64,000 nt of DNA from Halpernia humi (GTDB taxonomy: Bacteria > Bacteroidota > Bacteroidia > Flavobacteriales > Weeksellaceae). The DNA is taken from positions 868,001 to 932,000 of the forward strand of contig NZ_FNUS01000001.1 in NCBI RefSeq assembly GCF_900108025.1, in the 5' to 3' direction. Every line of letters starts with the position of its first letter. Position 1 is the first letter of the stretch. Below are positions 34,025 through 42,991 of the stretch, in pieces. A program made the translations under genes and the position numbers. The notes beneath the pieces were generated by a model, which saw nothing but the letters and a program-made list of their open reading frames with translations, was not told where the DNA came from and did no database searches.

Positions 34025-36706
34025 TCACAAACTCAAATCTACACCGATAAGAAAAACCCTATTCAGTAGTTCCGTCTTTCTATACGAAACCGAATAATCC
34101 AATACAGATTTCGTATAGTTATATTTTACATTTAAAATATTATTCAATGCTAGAGAATACTTGAAACTACTATTCTTTGGTCCATAGTTGAAGTTAAAAT
34201 TTAAAAATAAAAAATCTGTATTCTGCTGGAAATCTGGTTTATAATATTCGTTGGTGAGTTTAAATACAAAAACATTACTTTGAAAACTATATAGAAGTTC
34301 GTTTTTTAAACTTAAGGAATTAATTTTAATTTTGGTACGGATTTCTGACTGATTTACTGCTGAGGTAAAATCTAGGGTATTTTTGATTTTTAAAGGAATA
34401 TTAAACGCAAACTGCTGAATTAAATTAATTTGAAAAATTTTAGAATTTATCTTATTTAATTCATTTTCATTAATTGAACTGTAATAATCAAATATATAGT
34501 AATTGGCTTTAAGATTAAATCTGCTGGAAATAAAAGGAACAAATTTCTCAACATTCAGACTTATATTATAGGTTTCATTGGGCTTCGGACTCCGAAAACT
34601 TACTGTATAATCAAAATTAGAATCCACTAAATATTTGCCAATAAAACCGTTCCTGCTTTTTGTGTAACCTACGGAAGCAATAACTTTAAATTGATTTGTA
34701 TAAGAATCATTATAAGTAAAACCAATGTTATAGTTTTCTTGCGTTTGATAATCTAATGAATATTTATTACTAATAATGCTTCTGTTAGATACCAATATAT
34801 AATCATCGAACAGATAATTTTCGGAGATCGGAATTGTAGAAATATCGGCACTAACGAAAGTGGCAGTTTTCGAAAATATATTTCTGAAAACAGAAAGTGA
34901 AGTTTTATTTAAAAATAAATTTTTAGAGTTTATGAAACCATCAATTAAATTTTGTTTTAAAATTTGTGAATTCTGGGTAAAATTGATATTCCAATCTGTG
35001 GTTTTTAGATAATATTCTAAGTTCAAAAAGGCAGAATTAGTTTTATAGGAGATATTATTCTTAAAGTTAGCAAAAGTTGCCGAATCGTCTGAACGCGTGG
35101 TTGAGCGAAGCATATAATTTTCATTTGCAAAACCAACTGTGACTTTTATTTTATGATCTTCCGTAAATAAATGGTGCAGTATAAAATCCACACCCAGATG
35201 CTGTTTACTGGCTTCTACCGCTTGTAAATTGATAGGCGATGAGCCATTATTTGGAAAAATTAATAAAGATGGTGTAATAAATAAATCTTGTGGTTTATTG
35301 TCATACGTATACAGTGCTCTTATTTGCAGAGCATTTTTTTTCTTTAATTTTAAGGTATAGATCAGTTCGTTTTTAGAAAATAGATTTTTAAATGTTTTTC
35401 TTGTCGAATAAAGACGATCTGAGTTCGAAATTAAATTATTCGTAACGTTCTCATTTAAAGCACTTACACTACTTAATATTTCAAAATATTCTTTCTCAGA
35501 TTTATGCCATCTAAACTCTAGGTTTCCGGTTATATAAAGCGGTTTTTTTACGATTGCATTGTCATCTTTGGTGTAAATATTCTCATTATTCAGGTTGTAA
35601 AAATTTTCTGAAATATTATTAAGAAGTATTTTATCTTTTACAAAACTGCCAATAATTTTCAGGTTTGCTCTACTGCCTATTTTAAGTAGCGAATTACTGC
35701 TTGTAAACCATTGTTGGTTTCTATATGCCTTTTCTGAACCAAATCTTGAATCTATAGAATTTTTCTCAATAAGGAAAGGCGCCTGATACTTCGTATTTTG
35801 ATAATCTTCAAAACTCAAAGAATTGGTACTTAAATCTAAAGGTGATTTATTTACGCCGACATTATTGTAATTTGAGGTGGCAAAAGTTTTTACTAATTTG
35901 TTTACTACTAAACCGTATGCACCCAGATTATATCTCTTATAAAAATCTGTTTCTGCCTTTAAACTAGATGAAAAACTCGTTTTATCTTTTTTTAATTTTA
36001 GATTAAGGGCTACTTTATTTTCGCCTCCGATGCTTTTTAATACAGGATTATCAGACCAGTTATCAATTGCCTGAACTTGATCAATAATATTAGGATTAAT
36101 ACTACGGGTACCAATCATGTAATTAGAATTAAATAAATCGCCCCCGTCAAGCATCACGGCAGTTACAGTTTTCCCTTTAAACTCAAGGGAGCCACTTTCA
36201 TTTACTTTTATTCCAGGAAGTTTTTTTAATAAATCTTCTACAGTTTTTTCTGAACCGTCAATAAAATTTTCCGGATTATAAACAACGGTGTCCTTTTTTA
36301 TCTCAATTGATTTTCGTTTACCTTCAATCTTAATTTCTTCAATGGAAACTGAAGATTTAGTCAACTCGAAATTTGTGGAATAAGATTCTTTATTATCAAC
36401 TAGAGAAATAGAGATGCTATCACTTTTTAAGCCTGTGGAACTTGCTATTAGCAAGGCCGTATTTCCTAAACGATTTTCATATTTTATTTGATAGAAACCT
36501 TTTGCATCTGTAAATGTATATCTTGTTTCATTATCTGATTTCAAAAAAACGCGCGCTCTATTGAGCGGCGTTTTATTTTCATCGGTAACAAATCCTCTAA
36601 AATAAATTTGAGCACTAGCTTTAAGAATTATTAAGAGGAAAAAAACTATAAAACATTTGTTAAATTTCAAATTAAATTTTTTATGGATAACAAAAACAGA
36701 AGTCAA
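34025..36706 (-). CDS. TonB-dependent-receptor-like outer-membrane barrel with regulatory domain
   Basis: This 893-residue outer-membrane protein has a signal peptide (ends LKASA near residue 32), a carboxypeptidase-regulatory-like domain (about 34-125), a plug-like domain (about 130-250, with DLLKKLPGIKVNESGSLEFKG and LDGGDLFNS), and a large beta-barrel to the end (VFLIGVDLSL). No classic TonB box is visible by eye. Its start lies inside the last 26 bases of the GLPGLI gene, so translation is coupled. The usual partner of GLPGLI proteins in these bacteria is such a barrel; its cargo is unknown. Confidence 0.85.
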   Translation of the reverse strand: MTSVFVIHKKFNLKFNKCFIVFFLLIILKASAQIYFRGFVTDENKTPLNRARVFLKSDNETRYTFTDAKGFYQIKYENRLGNTALLIASSTGLKSDSISISLVDNKESYSTNFELTKSSVSIEEIKIEGKRKSIEIKKDTVVYNPENFIDGSEKTVEDLLKKLPGIKVNESGSLEFKGKTVTAVMLDGGDLFNSNYMIGTRSINPNIIDQVQAIDNWSDNPVLKSIGGENKVALNLKLKKDKTSFSSSLKAETDFYKRYNLGAYGLVVNKLVKTFATSNYNNVGVNKSPLDLSTNSLSFEDYQNTKYQAPFLIEKNSIDSRFGSEKAYRNQQWFTSSNSLLKIGSRANLKIIGSFVKDKILLNNISENFYNLNNENIYTKDDNAIVKKPLYITGNLEFRWHKSEKEYFEILSSVSALNENVTNNLISNSDRLYSTRKTFKNLFSKNELIYTLKLKKKNALQIRALYTYDNKPQDLFITPSLLIFPNNGSSPINLQAVEASKQHLGVDFILHHLFTEDHKIKVTVGFANENYMLRSTTRSDDSATFANFKNNISYKTNSAFLNLEYYLKTTDWNINFTQNSQILKQNLIDGFINSKNLFLNKTSLSVFRNIFSKTATFVSADISTIPISENYLFDDYILVSNRSIISNKYSLDYQTQENYNIGFTYNDSYTNQFKVIASVGYTKSRNGFIGKYLVDSNFDYTVSFRSPKPNETYNISLNVEKFVPFISSRFNLKANYYIFDYYSSINENELNKINSKIFQINLIQQFAFNIPLKIKNTLDFTSAVNQSEIRTKIKINSLSLKNELLYSFQSNVFVFKLTNEYYKPDFQQNTDFLFLNFNFNYGPKNSSFKYSLALNNILNVKYNYTKSVLDYSVSYRKTELLNRVFLIGVDLSL

Positions 36707-37460
36707 ATGTAGTACTTGAAGAACAGGATTTTCCTGTTATGACATCATTACTTACGTCTGATTCTTTACTACGCAAGTAATTGTTTTTCAAATTGTTTAG
36801 AGTACTTTTTGATATATCTGCATAAAATGTTGCATAATCAATCAACTTAAACTCTGGATTAACAAATGGATAAAAAATATATTTCTTTAATGAATCCTTT
36901 CTAAAATTGACATCTATTAAATTAAAATTATAAATTATGTTACTACAAGATTTTGCCTTAGCCGCCAAAATGAGACCAGGCAAACCATTCAGTTTGTAAG
37001 GACCTTCTGATATAGGTATATCCTCATCATACCACGCTTCCCAGTCGAAATCCCGCCAATGCGTGGTTGCCAATTTACAACTTCTTCCACCAATTATTCT
37101 TATTGAATCCTGTAATTTCCACTCAATATTATTTAGGGAATCTTTTATAACATAACCATCATTTTTGTAACCGATTGCTCTGCCATACATTTCATTTTTA
37201 TTAAAATCTTTATAAACAGAAACGTGATTTGGATAAAACTGCCCAGGATATAACTTTTCCGCTTTTTCAAAATACATATCAAATTTAGAAACACCGTCCT
37301 GAACATAAAGATAACAATCAACTTTAGGTAAAGTTGTTACCTGATCAGTACTGTTAAAGTTTACTTCCATTTGATATGCAACTCGTAAATTCAGACGTTC
37401 TTGTGCAATAAAAAAAGTTACCGTGATTAATAATATGAAAACAAAGACTTTCTTAAACAT
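36681..37460 (-). CDS. GLPGLI-family secreted protein
   Basis: This 259-residue protein has a signal peptide (ends FFIAQ near residue 20) and the family signature GLPGLI in YKLNGLPGLILAAK. It has conserved WEAWYDEDIPISEGP before it. The family is known only from Bacteroidetes, usually beside a TonB-receptor-like gene, and has no assigned function. The C-terminus, KSCSSSTTFDFCFCYP, is unusually cysteine-rich. It lies 25 bases downstream of the small-peptide gene and overlaps the barrel gene by 26 bases, which makes a three-gene operon. Confidence 0.9.
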   Translation of the reverse strand: MFKKVFVFILLITVTFFIAQERLNLRVAYQMEVNFNSTDQVTTLPKVDCYLYVQDGVSKFDMYFEKAEKLYPGQFYPNHVSVYKDFNKNEMYGRAIGYKNDGYVIKDSLNNIEWKLQDSIRIIGGRSCKLATTHWRDFDWEAWYDEDIPISEGPYKLNGLPGLILAAKAKSCSNIIYNFNLIDVNFRKDSLKKYIFYPFVNPEFKLIDYATFYADISKSTLNNLKNNYLRSKESDVSNDVITGKSCSSSTTFDFCFCYP

Positions 37461-37485
37461 AAAAAATTATTTAATTTTACACTAA

Positions 37486-37764
37486 TTAAGGTTGGTCTGG
37501 CGGTGTTGCTTCCATCAATTTTGTAATAGTGGCTCTTACGCAATTGTTACCCCACTGTTGTTGAGCAACTATAGATGCAGCATTACAATCCCCAGATGGA
37601 GAGGTAGCAGAACCTGTTTCTATTGTGCCAGAACCAGAGCAATTTTTAGTGACTGTAACCGTGCAAGGATCTGGCTTTAATAACTTTTCTGCTTTCACAT
37701 TAGTAGATGCATATGAAACTGCATAAGTGCCAACCAATGCAATTGCCAAAATAAATTTTTTCAT
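37486..37764 (-). CDS. Small secreted four-cysteine peptide
   Basis: This 92-residue precursor has a signal peptide ending SYA near residue 19. The mature part has four cysteines (34, 42, 60, 75), a Ser/Gly/Thr-rich centre and an acidic, Pro-rich tail (EATPPDQP). Two disulfides are possible. I recognise no family for certain; a distant relation to short Bacteroidetes NVEALA-type peptides is possible. It is the first gene of the operon with GLPGLI and the barrel, which makes it a candidate cargo or ligand. Confidence 0.7.
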   Translation of the reverse strand: MKKFILAIALVGTYAVSYASTNVKAEKLLKPDPCTVTVTKNCSGSGTIETGSATSPSGDCNAASIVAQQQWGNNCVRATITKLMEATPPDQP

Positions 37765-38125
37765 AATAGTAAATTATTTGATTTTTCAGAAAACACTTTG
37801 TTTACATTTTAAAAAAGTTAGCATTAAAAATGCAAATTACTATTCAAAAAAAACTCATGCATTAGTTGCTTTGATAGTAATCATGGGCTAAAATTAAAAT
37901 TAAAATTGTGCAAACTTATTTTAACATTTTTTTCAATTTACCAAAAATTCAATATTTATAGCATAGCGTATTATTTATTTTATGTACAATAACCTACGTT
38001 AATAAATGAAGATGTATAAGTAAAACAGTCCTTTGATCTCTTTAAACCTTAAAATCAAAATAGTTGTAAAGAAATTTGTTATAAATCTAAAGAAGGACAA
38101 TATTTCTTTAATTGAAACAGAAAGA
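37765..38125. other. Gene-free region upstream of the peptide operon
   Basis: I see no gene here. A minus-strand promoter candidate is TAAGTTTG at 37911-37918 with a TTG box at 37942-37944 (23-base spacer). That would give the peptide gene a leader of about 140 bases. The rest is AT-rich sequence. Confidence 0.4.
37911..37944 (-). promoter_or_regulatory. Candidate promoter of the peptide/GLPGLI/barrel operon
   Basis: On the minus strand, TTG (37942-37944), 23 bases, and TAAGTTTG (37911-37918) match TTG-N17-23-TAnnTTTG. The spacing is at the long end. Confidence 0.4.
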
Positions 38126-38154
38126 TTGGTAAGAAATCATCAAGGTTTTTTATG
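38126..38154. repeat. Direct repeat, right copy
   Basis: This 29-base copy of 33975-34004 (TTGGTAAGAAAT to ATG) has no GC-rich left arm, so it cannot form the hairpin of the left copy. It lies beyond the promoter side of the peptide operon. Confidence 0.65.
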
Positions 38155-38285
38155 CACCAAATATTACTTTTAAGAATAATTTAATTAAATCGATTTTTTG
38201 GTATAACACTTGTAAATATTTTTTTAATTAATTACAATTAATTAATCAATTTAAAAAAATCTTTACACATTTAAAATCAAAAATT

Positions 38286-38804
38286 ATGGAAAATCTAAAT
38301 GAACCCAAAAGCACAGGTAAAAAATCTTTAAGTAAAAAATTAATCCGCGTGGATATGACGCCGCTGGTCGATCTAGGATTTTTATTAATTACATTTTTTA
38401 TGTTTACAACCAATTTCTCCAAACCTAATGTGATGGATTTGGGTTTGCCAGCAAAAGGGCCAATTACAGAAACTCCAGTTATTGATTTTAAAAATCAAGT
38501 GACTTTTATTATTGGAAAAGATAACCGCGTTTTTTACTACCAAAGTGAATTGGGCGATTTGAATTCAAATATTTTAAAAGAAACCTCTTTTGACGGCATC
38601 AAAATTTCAAATATTATTTCAAATTACAAAAAAGCAGCACCAAAACCAGAGTTTTTCACCGTTATCATCAAACCAACAGATGATGCGAATTACAAAAACT
38701 TCGTTGATATGCTAGATAATATGGCGATTACAAAAAGCGACCGATATGGAATCGCTGAAATAAAACCTTTAGAGAAAAAAATTTACGAAGAGAAAGTAAA
38801 TTAA
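38286..38804 (+). CDS. Orphan ExbD-family protein
   Basis: This 172-residue ExbD has the transmembrane Asp29 in DMTPLVDLGFLLITFF and closely resembles the second ExbD of the Ton operon (16708-17280): both share VMDLGLPAK, IIGKDNR/ILGKDNR and FTVIIKPTDDA. No exbB or tonB gene is adjacent. It lies 521 bp after the start of the peptide gene, beyond the right direct repeat, and has its own terminator. It could be an alternative ExbD subunit for the main motor. Confidence 0.92.
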   Translation: MENLNEPKSTGKKSLSKKLIRVDMTPLVDLGFLLITFFMFTTNFSKPNVMDLGLPAKGPITETPVIDFKNQVTFIIGKDNRVFYYQSELGDLNSNILKETSFDGIKISNIISNYKKAAPKPEFFTVIIKPTDDANYKNFVDMLDNMAITKSDRYGIAEIKPLEKKIYEEKVN

Positions 38805-38813
38805 GACATCAAA

Positions 38814-38841
38814 AAAAGCAGCCAAAAGTTTGGCTGCTTTT
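38814..38841 (+). terminator. Terminator of the orphan exbD
   Basis: A 12-bp stem (38814-38825 with 38830-38841, core AGCAGCCAA/TTGGCTGCT, loop AAGT) ends in T's and is followed by the convergent rhodanese gene. Confidence 0.85.
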
Positions 38842-38863
38842 AAAAATAATGAAACTCGAATTT

Positions 38864-39235
38864 TTATTTCTCGGCTTCTAATTTTTTGAGATTTTCTACG
38901 CCAATTCCGCTGGTAACATCTGTAATGCCGTTTTCCTTTAAAATTTTAATGGCTTCACCACTCCGTCTTCCTGTTACACAAAAAGTAACGATGTTTTTTT
39001 TGCCTTTAAATTCAGAAATTCGATTTGGAATTTCATCCAAAGGGATATTTACCGCGCCATTTATACTTCCTTTCGCAAATTCTTCTGGCGTTCTTACATC
39101 CACCAAAAAAGGATTTTCTTTTAATTTTTGCTTTAAAATTTTAGTAGCATTTACAGACTCGATTTCGCTAGATTTTGTGGAAGGATTGCAATTAATTAAA
39201 AAAGCAAGAAGTAAAATTGCCAATATATTTTTCAT
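38864..39235 (-). CDS. Rhodanese-like domain lipoprotein
   Basis: This 123-residue protein has a signal peptide with lipobox (LLAFLINC) and one rhodanese domain. The active-site loop is CVTGRRS with a catalytic Cys in FCVTGRRSGEA, and FLVDVRTPEEFAKG is the usual start. It is exported and single-domain, as in PspE-like sulfurtransferases. The substrate is unknown. No linked operon partner is seen. Confidence 0.92.
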   Translation of the reverse strand: MKNILAILLLAFLINCNPSTKSSEIESVNATKILKQKLKENPFLVDVRTPEEFAKGSINGAVNIPLDEIPNRISEFKGKKNIVTFCVTGRRSGEAIKILKENGITDVTSGIGVENLKKLEAEK

Positions 39236-39551
39236 ATGTAGATATTTTTTATTGTTTTTAAGGATATTTGTTACCGTCCATTCTTCATCAGTTTATATCT
39301 CTCAATTATTTTATTTAGATTGAAATCGATGAATTTTCAATTGTTTGCAAACTTATTAATGGCGATTTCCTAATATTTTATATTTTAAAAGTTAGACTGC
39401 AATTTACCACAATAAAAATTGTTCTAAAAAAAATGGGTGATATTTCTTTAAACCATTCTTATTTTTTAAATTTAGACAAATCTTGCTTTGCGCCTTAAAA
39501 TATTTTTATGAACATTAATAAAATTGCGCCTTTGCGTTAAAACAAAACAAT
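39236..39551. other. Gene-free stretch between rhodanese and hydrolase genes
   Basis: I see no gene. It contains phrases TTTGCGCCTTAAAA and GCGCCTTTGCGTTAAAA close to 39490-39541, which are repeat-like, just before the hydrolase ATG. A minus-strand TAAGTTTG is found at 39348-39355, far from the rhodanese gene. Confidence 0.35.
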
Positions 39552-40334
39552 ATGTTACACCACGAAATTTCTGGAAAAGGGGAAGAAAATTTAGTTTTAC
39601 TACATGGTTTTATGGAAAATTCTGAAATCTGGAAATTTCTTGAACCTCATCTTTCAAAAAAATTTAAAATCATTAAAATAGATTTACCAGGGCATGGAAA
39701 ATCTAAAAATTTCGCGGAAATTCATTCGATGGAAATGATGGCGAAAGAAGTTGAAAGAGTCATTTCTTTTTTAAATTTAGAAAAAACACATCTACTTGGG
39801 CATTCTATGGGTGGTTATGTTTCGCTTGCTTTTGCTGAATTATTTCCTGAAAAATTAAAAAGTTTAACTTTATTTTTCTCCACTTTTTTTGCTGATGATG
39901 AAGATAAAAAAGAGCAACGCCGAAAAAGTTTTAGAGTGATAAAAGATGCTTTTGTGCATTACGTAAATGTGGGAATTCCGAATTTATTTAATCCGAATGA
40001 CAAAGATTTTTTAGAAGGAAAAATAAATTTTGCGAAAGACATTGCTTTATCTACAGACAATTCTGGAGTTTTAGCCGCCGTAAAAGGCATGATTGAAAGA
40101 ACCGATAAATTAGAAATTTTAAAGAATCTGGATGCAAAAATTTTAGTTCTCTGCGGTAAACACGATTCTGCTGTGAAAACTGAAAAAACAATAAAAAATC
40201 TTCCAGATAAAACGAACCTCAAATCTTATGTTTTAGATTGCGGGCACATGGGGCAATTAGAAAAACCGGAAATTTGTGCTGCAATTATAAACACAGAATT
40301 ATTGCATCATTTGCCGAAACATTTTATTTTTTAA
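39552..40334 (+). CDS. Alpha/beta hydrolase
   Basis: This 260-residue cytoplasmic hydrolase has the oxyanion-hole motif LHGFMENSEIW, the nucleophile elbow GHSMGGYVSLA with catalytic Ser, an Asp in LCGKHD and a His in DCGHMGQLEKP. The sequence fits the MenH/BioH-like branch of the family; the substrate is unknown. It is a single-gene unit ending in a hairpin at 40389-40419. Confidence 0.92.
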   Translation: MLHHEISGKGEENLVLLHGFMENSEIWKFLEPHLSKKFKIIKIDLPGHGKSKNFAEIHSMEMMAKEVERVISFLNLEKTHLLGHSMGGYVSLAFAELFPEKLKSLTLFFSTFFADDEDKKEQRRKSFRVIKDAFVHYVNVGIPNLFNPNDKDFLEGKINFAKDIALSTDNSGVLAAVKGMIERTDKLEILKNLDAKILVLCGKHDSAVKTEKTIKNLPDKTNLKSYVLDCGHMGQLEKPEICAAIINTELLHHLPKHFIF

Positions 40335-40388
40335 ATCTTTCCGAACTTGCTTCAGGCAAAAGAATTTTACACAAAATCATTAAAATTT

Positions 40389-40419
40389 AATCACAGAAAA
40401 TTATAGTATTTCTGTGATT
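40389..40419 (+). terminator. Terminator after the alpha/beta hydrolase gene
   Basis: AATCACAGAAA (40389-40399) pairs perfectly with 40409-40419, 9-nt loop. Confidence 0.6.
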
Positions 40420-40867
40420 TAGTATTTGTGTATTTAACCAAAATAAATGAGATTAAATTTAAAAGCGAAATACTTACAATTTCAAAAATGTCACTACTTT
40501 TTTTAGAAGTTGTGTGTTTTAGTCAAATTTACCATGAATTCTGCATTATTATTACTACATTTGTATAAATACTTACTTTAAAAACTGGTCTTTTTCAAGT
40601 TATTGGTCTTTATTAATATTTCATTTTGGATTAATACCATAATAGTGCAAACCGATTTGTCTTCTTAAACCAAACAGGTTTGATCAAAGCAAAAAATAAA
40701 CTTCAGACAAATTTAAGTTTGCTCCTTTTTTAGATTTATTTGCAAAATTTATTTTATGGTTTTGGTGTTCTTCTAAATAGAATGCATCGATTATATTGTT
40801 TCAATTTGATTATCAAAAATTAAAATTTACACAACTAAAATTATAATAACTAAAAAAACAATTAACC
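40420..40867. other. Gene-free stretch upstream of the collar-protein group
   Basis: I see no gene or strong promoter. It is AT-rich with no long open frame and no recognisable repeat. Confidence 0.4.
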
Positions 40868-41227
40868 ATGTACAATCTCACAATTAAAAACGATTACATT
40901 TATGATTTAGGAACCTCTACAGGTGTAACTATTTCAAAAGGCAAGAGTTTTACACTGAACGACAGAGGTTCCCTTGTGTTAACCATTCCTGGAATGAGCA
41001 ATATGAACTTTATAGATTTAGGAGACAAAAAACTAGAAGGTTTTCCATTTCCTAAAGAAACTTGGGGCACGTTGGTGCGCTATAGCACTATTGAAGCGTA
41101 TTATAGGTACGAAGGACAAGGCGAATTAACCGTAGTTGTTGATTCTCTTGGAATGTGTACCATTTCTACTACCAATGGATCAATGATACGAATTTCGATA
41201 CCGGAATTTGTTATTCAACAACATTAA
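40868..41227 (+). CDS. Beta-rich protein of unknown function next to the collar gene
   Basis: This 119-residue protein has no signal peptide and no membrane segment. Its pattern (YNLTIKNDYIYDL, SKGKSFTLNDRGSLVLTIPG, GELTVVVDSLG) suggests a beta-sandwich-like fold. I recognise no family. It lies 29 bases before the tail-collar gene on the same strand, so they are probably co-transcribed. A structural or accessory role to that protein is an inference from position. Confidence 0.7.
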   Translation: MYNLTIKNDYIYDLGTSTGVTISKGKSFTLNDRGSLVLTIPGMSNMNFIDLGDKKLEGFPFPKETWGTLVRYSTIEAYYRYEGQGELTVVVDSLGMCTISTTNGSMIRISIPEFVIQQH

Positions 41228-41256
41228 AACTAACTAACCAAAAAACAAAAAAAATT

Positions 41257-41796
41257 ATGGAACCATTTCTCGGACAAATTATGATGTTTGCAGGAAATTT
41301 CGAACCAAAGGGTTGGGCGTTTTGCAACGGTCAATTACTTTCAATTTCGCAATATTCATCGTTATTTTCAATTTTAGGAACAACTTATGGTGGCAATGGC
41401 ATAAATTCTTTTGCTTTACCAGATTTACAGGGTAGAAGTCCAATTCATGCTGGTCATGGTGCAGGACTTTCGGACATCAAATTAGGACAAAAAGGCGGCG
41501 CAGAAACGCATACTCTAACTGTGGGGCAAATGCCAAATCATAGTCATGATGGAAGCCCATTAAACATAGGTTGCAATGAAGAAGACGGAGATAGCGATGA
41601 AGCAAAAGGTGGAAACTTTGGAATTGCAAATTCAGGAACATCTTATAATTCCAATGCAAACGATAGTACGATGGCAAGTAAAATTACTGGAAATACAGGA
41701 GCAGCCGGAGGAGGACAAGCCTATAATACGCGAAACCCCTATTTAGGTATAAACTATATAATTGCTTTGGAAGGAATCTTCCCTGCTAGAAACTAA
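41257..41796 (+). CDS. Phage tail collar-domain (MdpB/microcystin-dependent-like) protein
   Basis: This 179-residue protein has the tail-collar domain start FLGQIMMFAGNFEPKGWAFCNGQLL (residues 3-27), the central GGNGINSFALPDLQGRSPIH block and an ending NPYLGINYIIALEGIFP. These are the signatures of the collar family that includes the so-called microcystin-dependent proteins. They occur widely in bacteria outside prophages. I see no other phage gene nearby. The start at 41257 gives the family's usual N-terminus; an upstream start would lie within the preceding gene. Confidence 0.92.
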   Translation: MEPFLGQIMMFAGNFEPKGWAFCNGQLLSISQYSSLFSILGTTYGGNGINSFALPDLQGRSPIHAGHGAGLSDIKLGQKGGAETHTLTVGQMPNHSHDGSPLNIGCNEEDGDSDEAKGGNFGIANSGTSYNSNANDSTMASKITGNTGAAGGGQAYNTRNPYLGINYIIALEGIFPARN

Positions 41797-41944
41797 GTTT
41801 AAATAAAACCAAAAATCATAAAATTTCAATTAAAACATTTAGAAAAACATGTTTTAATTATAAAAAATAGCACTAAAAATTATAAAATTTCTTAACCTAA
41901 CATTTTTAACTTTAATAAAATATAACCTTTAAACCTATTTAATT

Positions 41945-42970
41945 ATGAAACAAAAACATTTATTATTTTTATTTTTTTGCATTGCTTTTTCTGTGTGCAA
42001 TACATTAAAAGCACAAACCGCTTTGGCTCCCGGAGATATTGCAGTTTTTAATAATCAAGCAGATACTCCGGACAAATTTTCATTTGTGACATTTGTAGAT
42101 TTAGCGGCTGGAACAGCGATTTATTTTTCAGATTGCGGGGTTGTTCCCTCTGGAACATTTGATCCCGGAGGCTGCAGTGAAGGTGCAGTTAAATACACTG
42201 TCCCTTCAGGTGGATTAGCTAAAGGAACAATTGTGACTTGGACAAGTGGCGCGACTAATTTTTCTAATTATTCTGACCCTCTTATTACGGGATCGATTGC
42301 GCTTTCAACTGGTGGAGATCAAGTTTTAGTTTTTCAAGATGCATCAAATCCTGGAGGTTCTACATTCGCGTCAGCAAATCCAAAATTTATTTTTATTATA
42401 AATAATGCTTCCACTTTATTTACGGGCGACGATTCTGCTTCTTCTACACAAACTGGTCTTCCAACCGGTTTATCAGATACAGGATTACCTAGAACCGCAT
42501 TAGGCGTTGGCTCAGGCTCAGGACCTTCGGATGAATATGATAATACTGTTTACATAGGCACATATACATTTGCAAATGTAGCGGATGCAAAAAAAGCCTT
42601 AACAAATCCCGCAAATTATTATGGCTCCGATATAAATCCCCCTGGTGATGCCGCTTATGATTCATATGTAAGTGCGATACCTGCCAAGCTTACTTTAAGC
42701 ACGTTATCTGCGTTAGATATGAATCTAAAAAATAACGTAAACATTTTTCCAAACCCATCAAACGGTAAATTCACTATTCAAAATTCTGCTAAAACCTTAC
42801 AATCTGCAAAAATTTATGATGCTAATGGTAGAATTGTTAGAAAAGTAAATTTAAATGGAACTACCAGAGATATACAAATAAATCTTGCTGGCAAACTTTC
42901 TTCTGGTGTATATTACTTAGAATTACAATCTGAAGAAGGATCAATACTAAAAAAACTAATCATTAAATAA
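41945..42970 (+). CDS. T9SS type A sorting-domain cargo protein
   Basis: This 341-residue exported protein has a signal peptide (ends LKAQ near residue 23), an N-terminal region seen in Bacteroidetes surface proteins (GDIAVFNNQADTPDKFSFV, AGTAIYFSDCG), and a type A C-terminal domain for type IX secretion: FPNPSNGKFTIQ, SAKIYDANGRIV, LSSGVYYLELQSEEG and a KKLIIK ending. It should be exported and cut at the surface. The cargo domain's function is unknown. It follows the collar gene on the same strand. Confidence 0.9.
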   Translation: MKQKHLLFLFFCIAFSVCNTLKAQTALAPGDIAVFNNQADTPDKFSFVTFVDLAAGTAIYFSDCGVVPSGTFDPGGCSEGAVKYTVPSGGLAKGTIVTWTSGATNFSNYSDPLITGSIALSTGGDQVLVFQDASNPGGSTFASANPKFIFIINNASTLFTGDDSASSTQTGLPTGLSDTGLPRTALGVGSGSGPSDEYDNTVYIGTYTFANVADAKKALTNPANYYGSDINPPGDAAYDSYVSAIPAKLTLSTLSALDMNLKNNVNIFPNPSNGKFTIQNSAKTLQSAKIYDANGRIVRKVNLNGTTRDIQINLAGKLSSGVYYLELQSEEGSILKKLIIK

Positions 42971-42991
42971 AATCATTTTTAAATTAAAAAG

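Noticed and set aside
41257-41796. Prophage or contractile injection particle suggested by the tail-collar protein
   Set aside because: No capsid, terminase, baseplate, sheath or integrase genes lie near; collar-domain proteins also occur alone in many bacteria.
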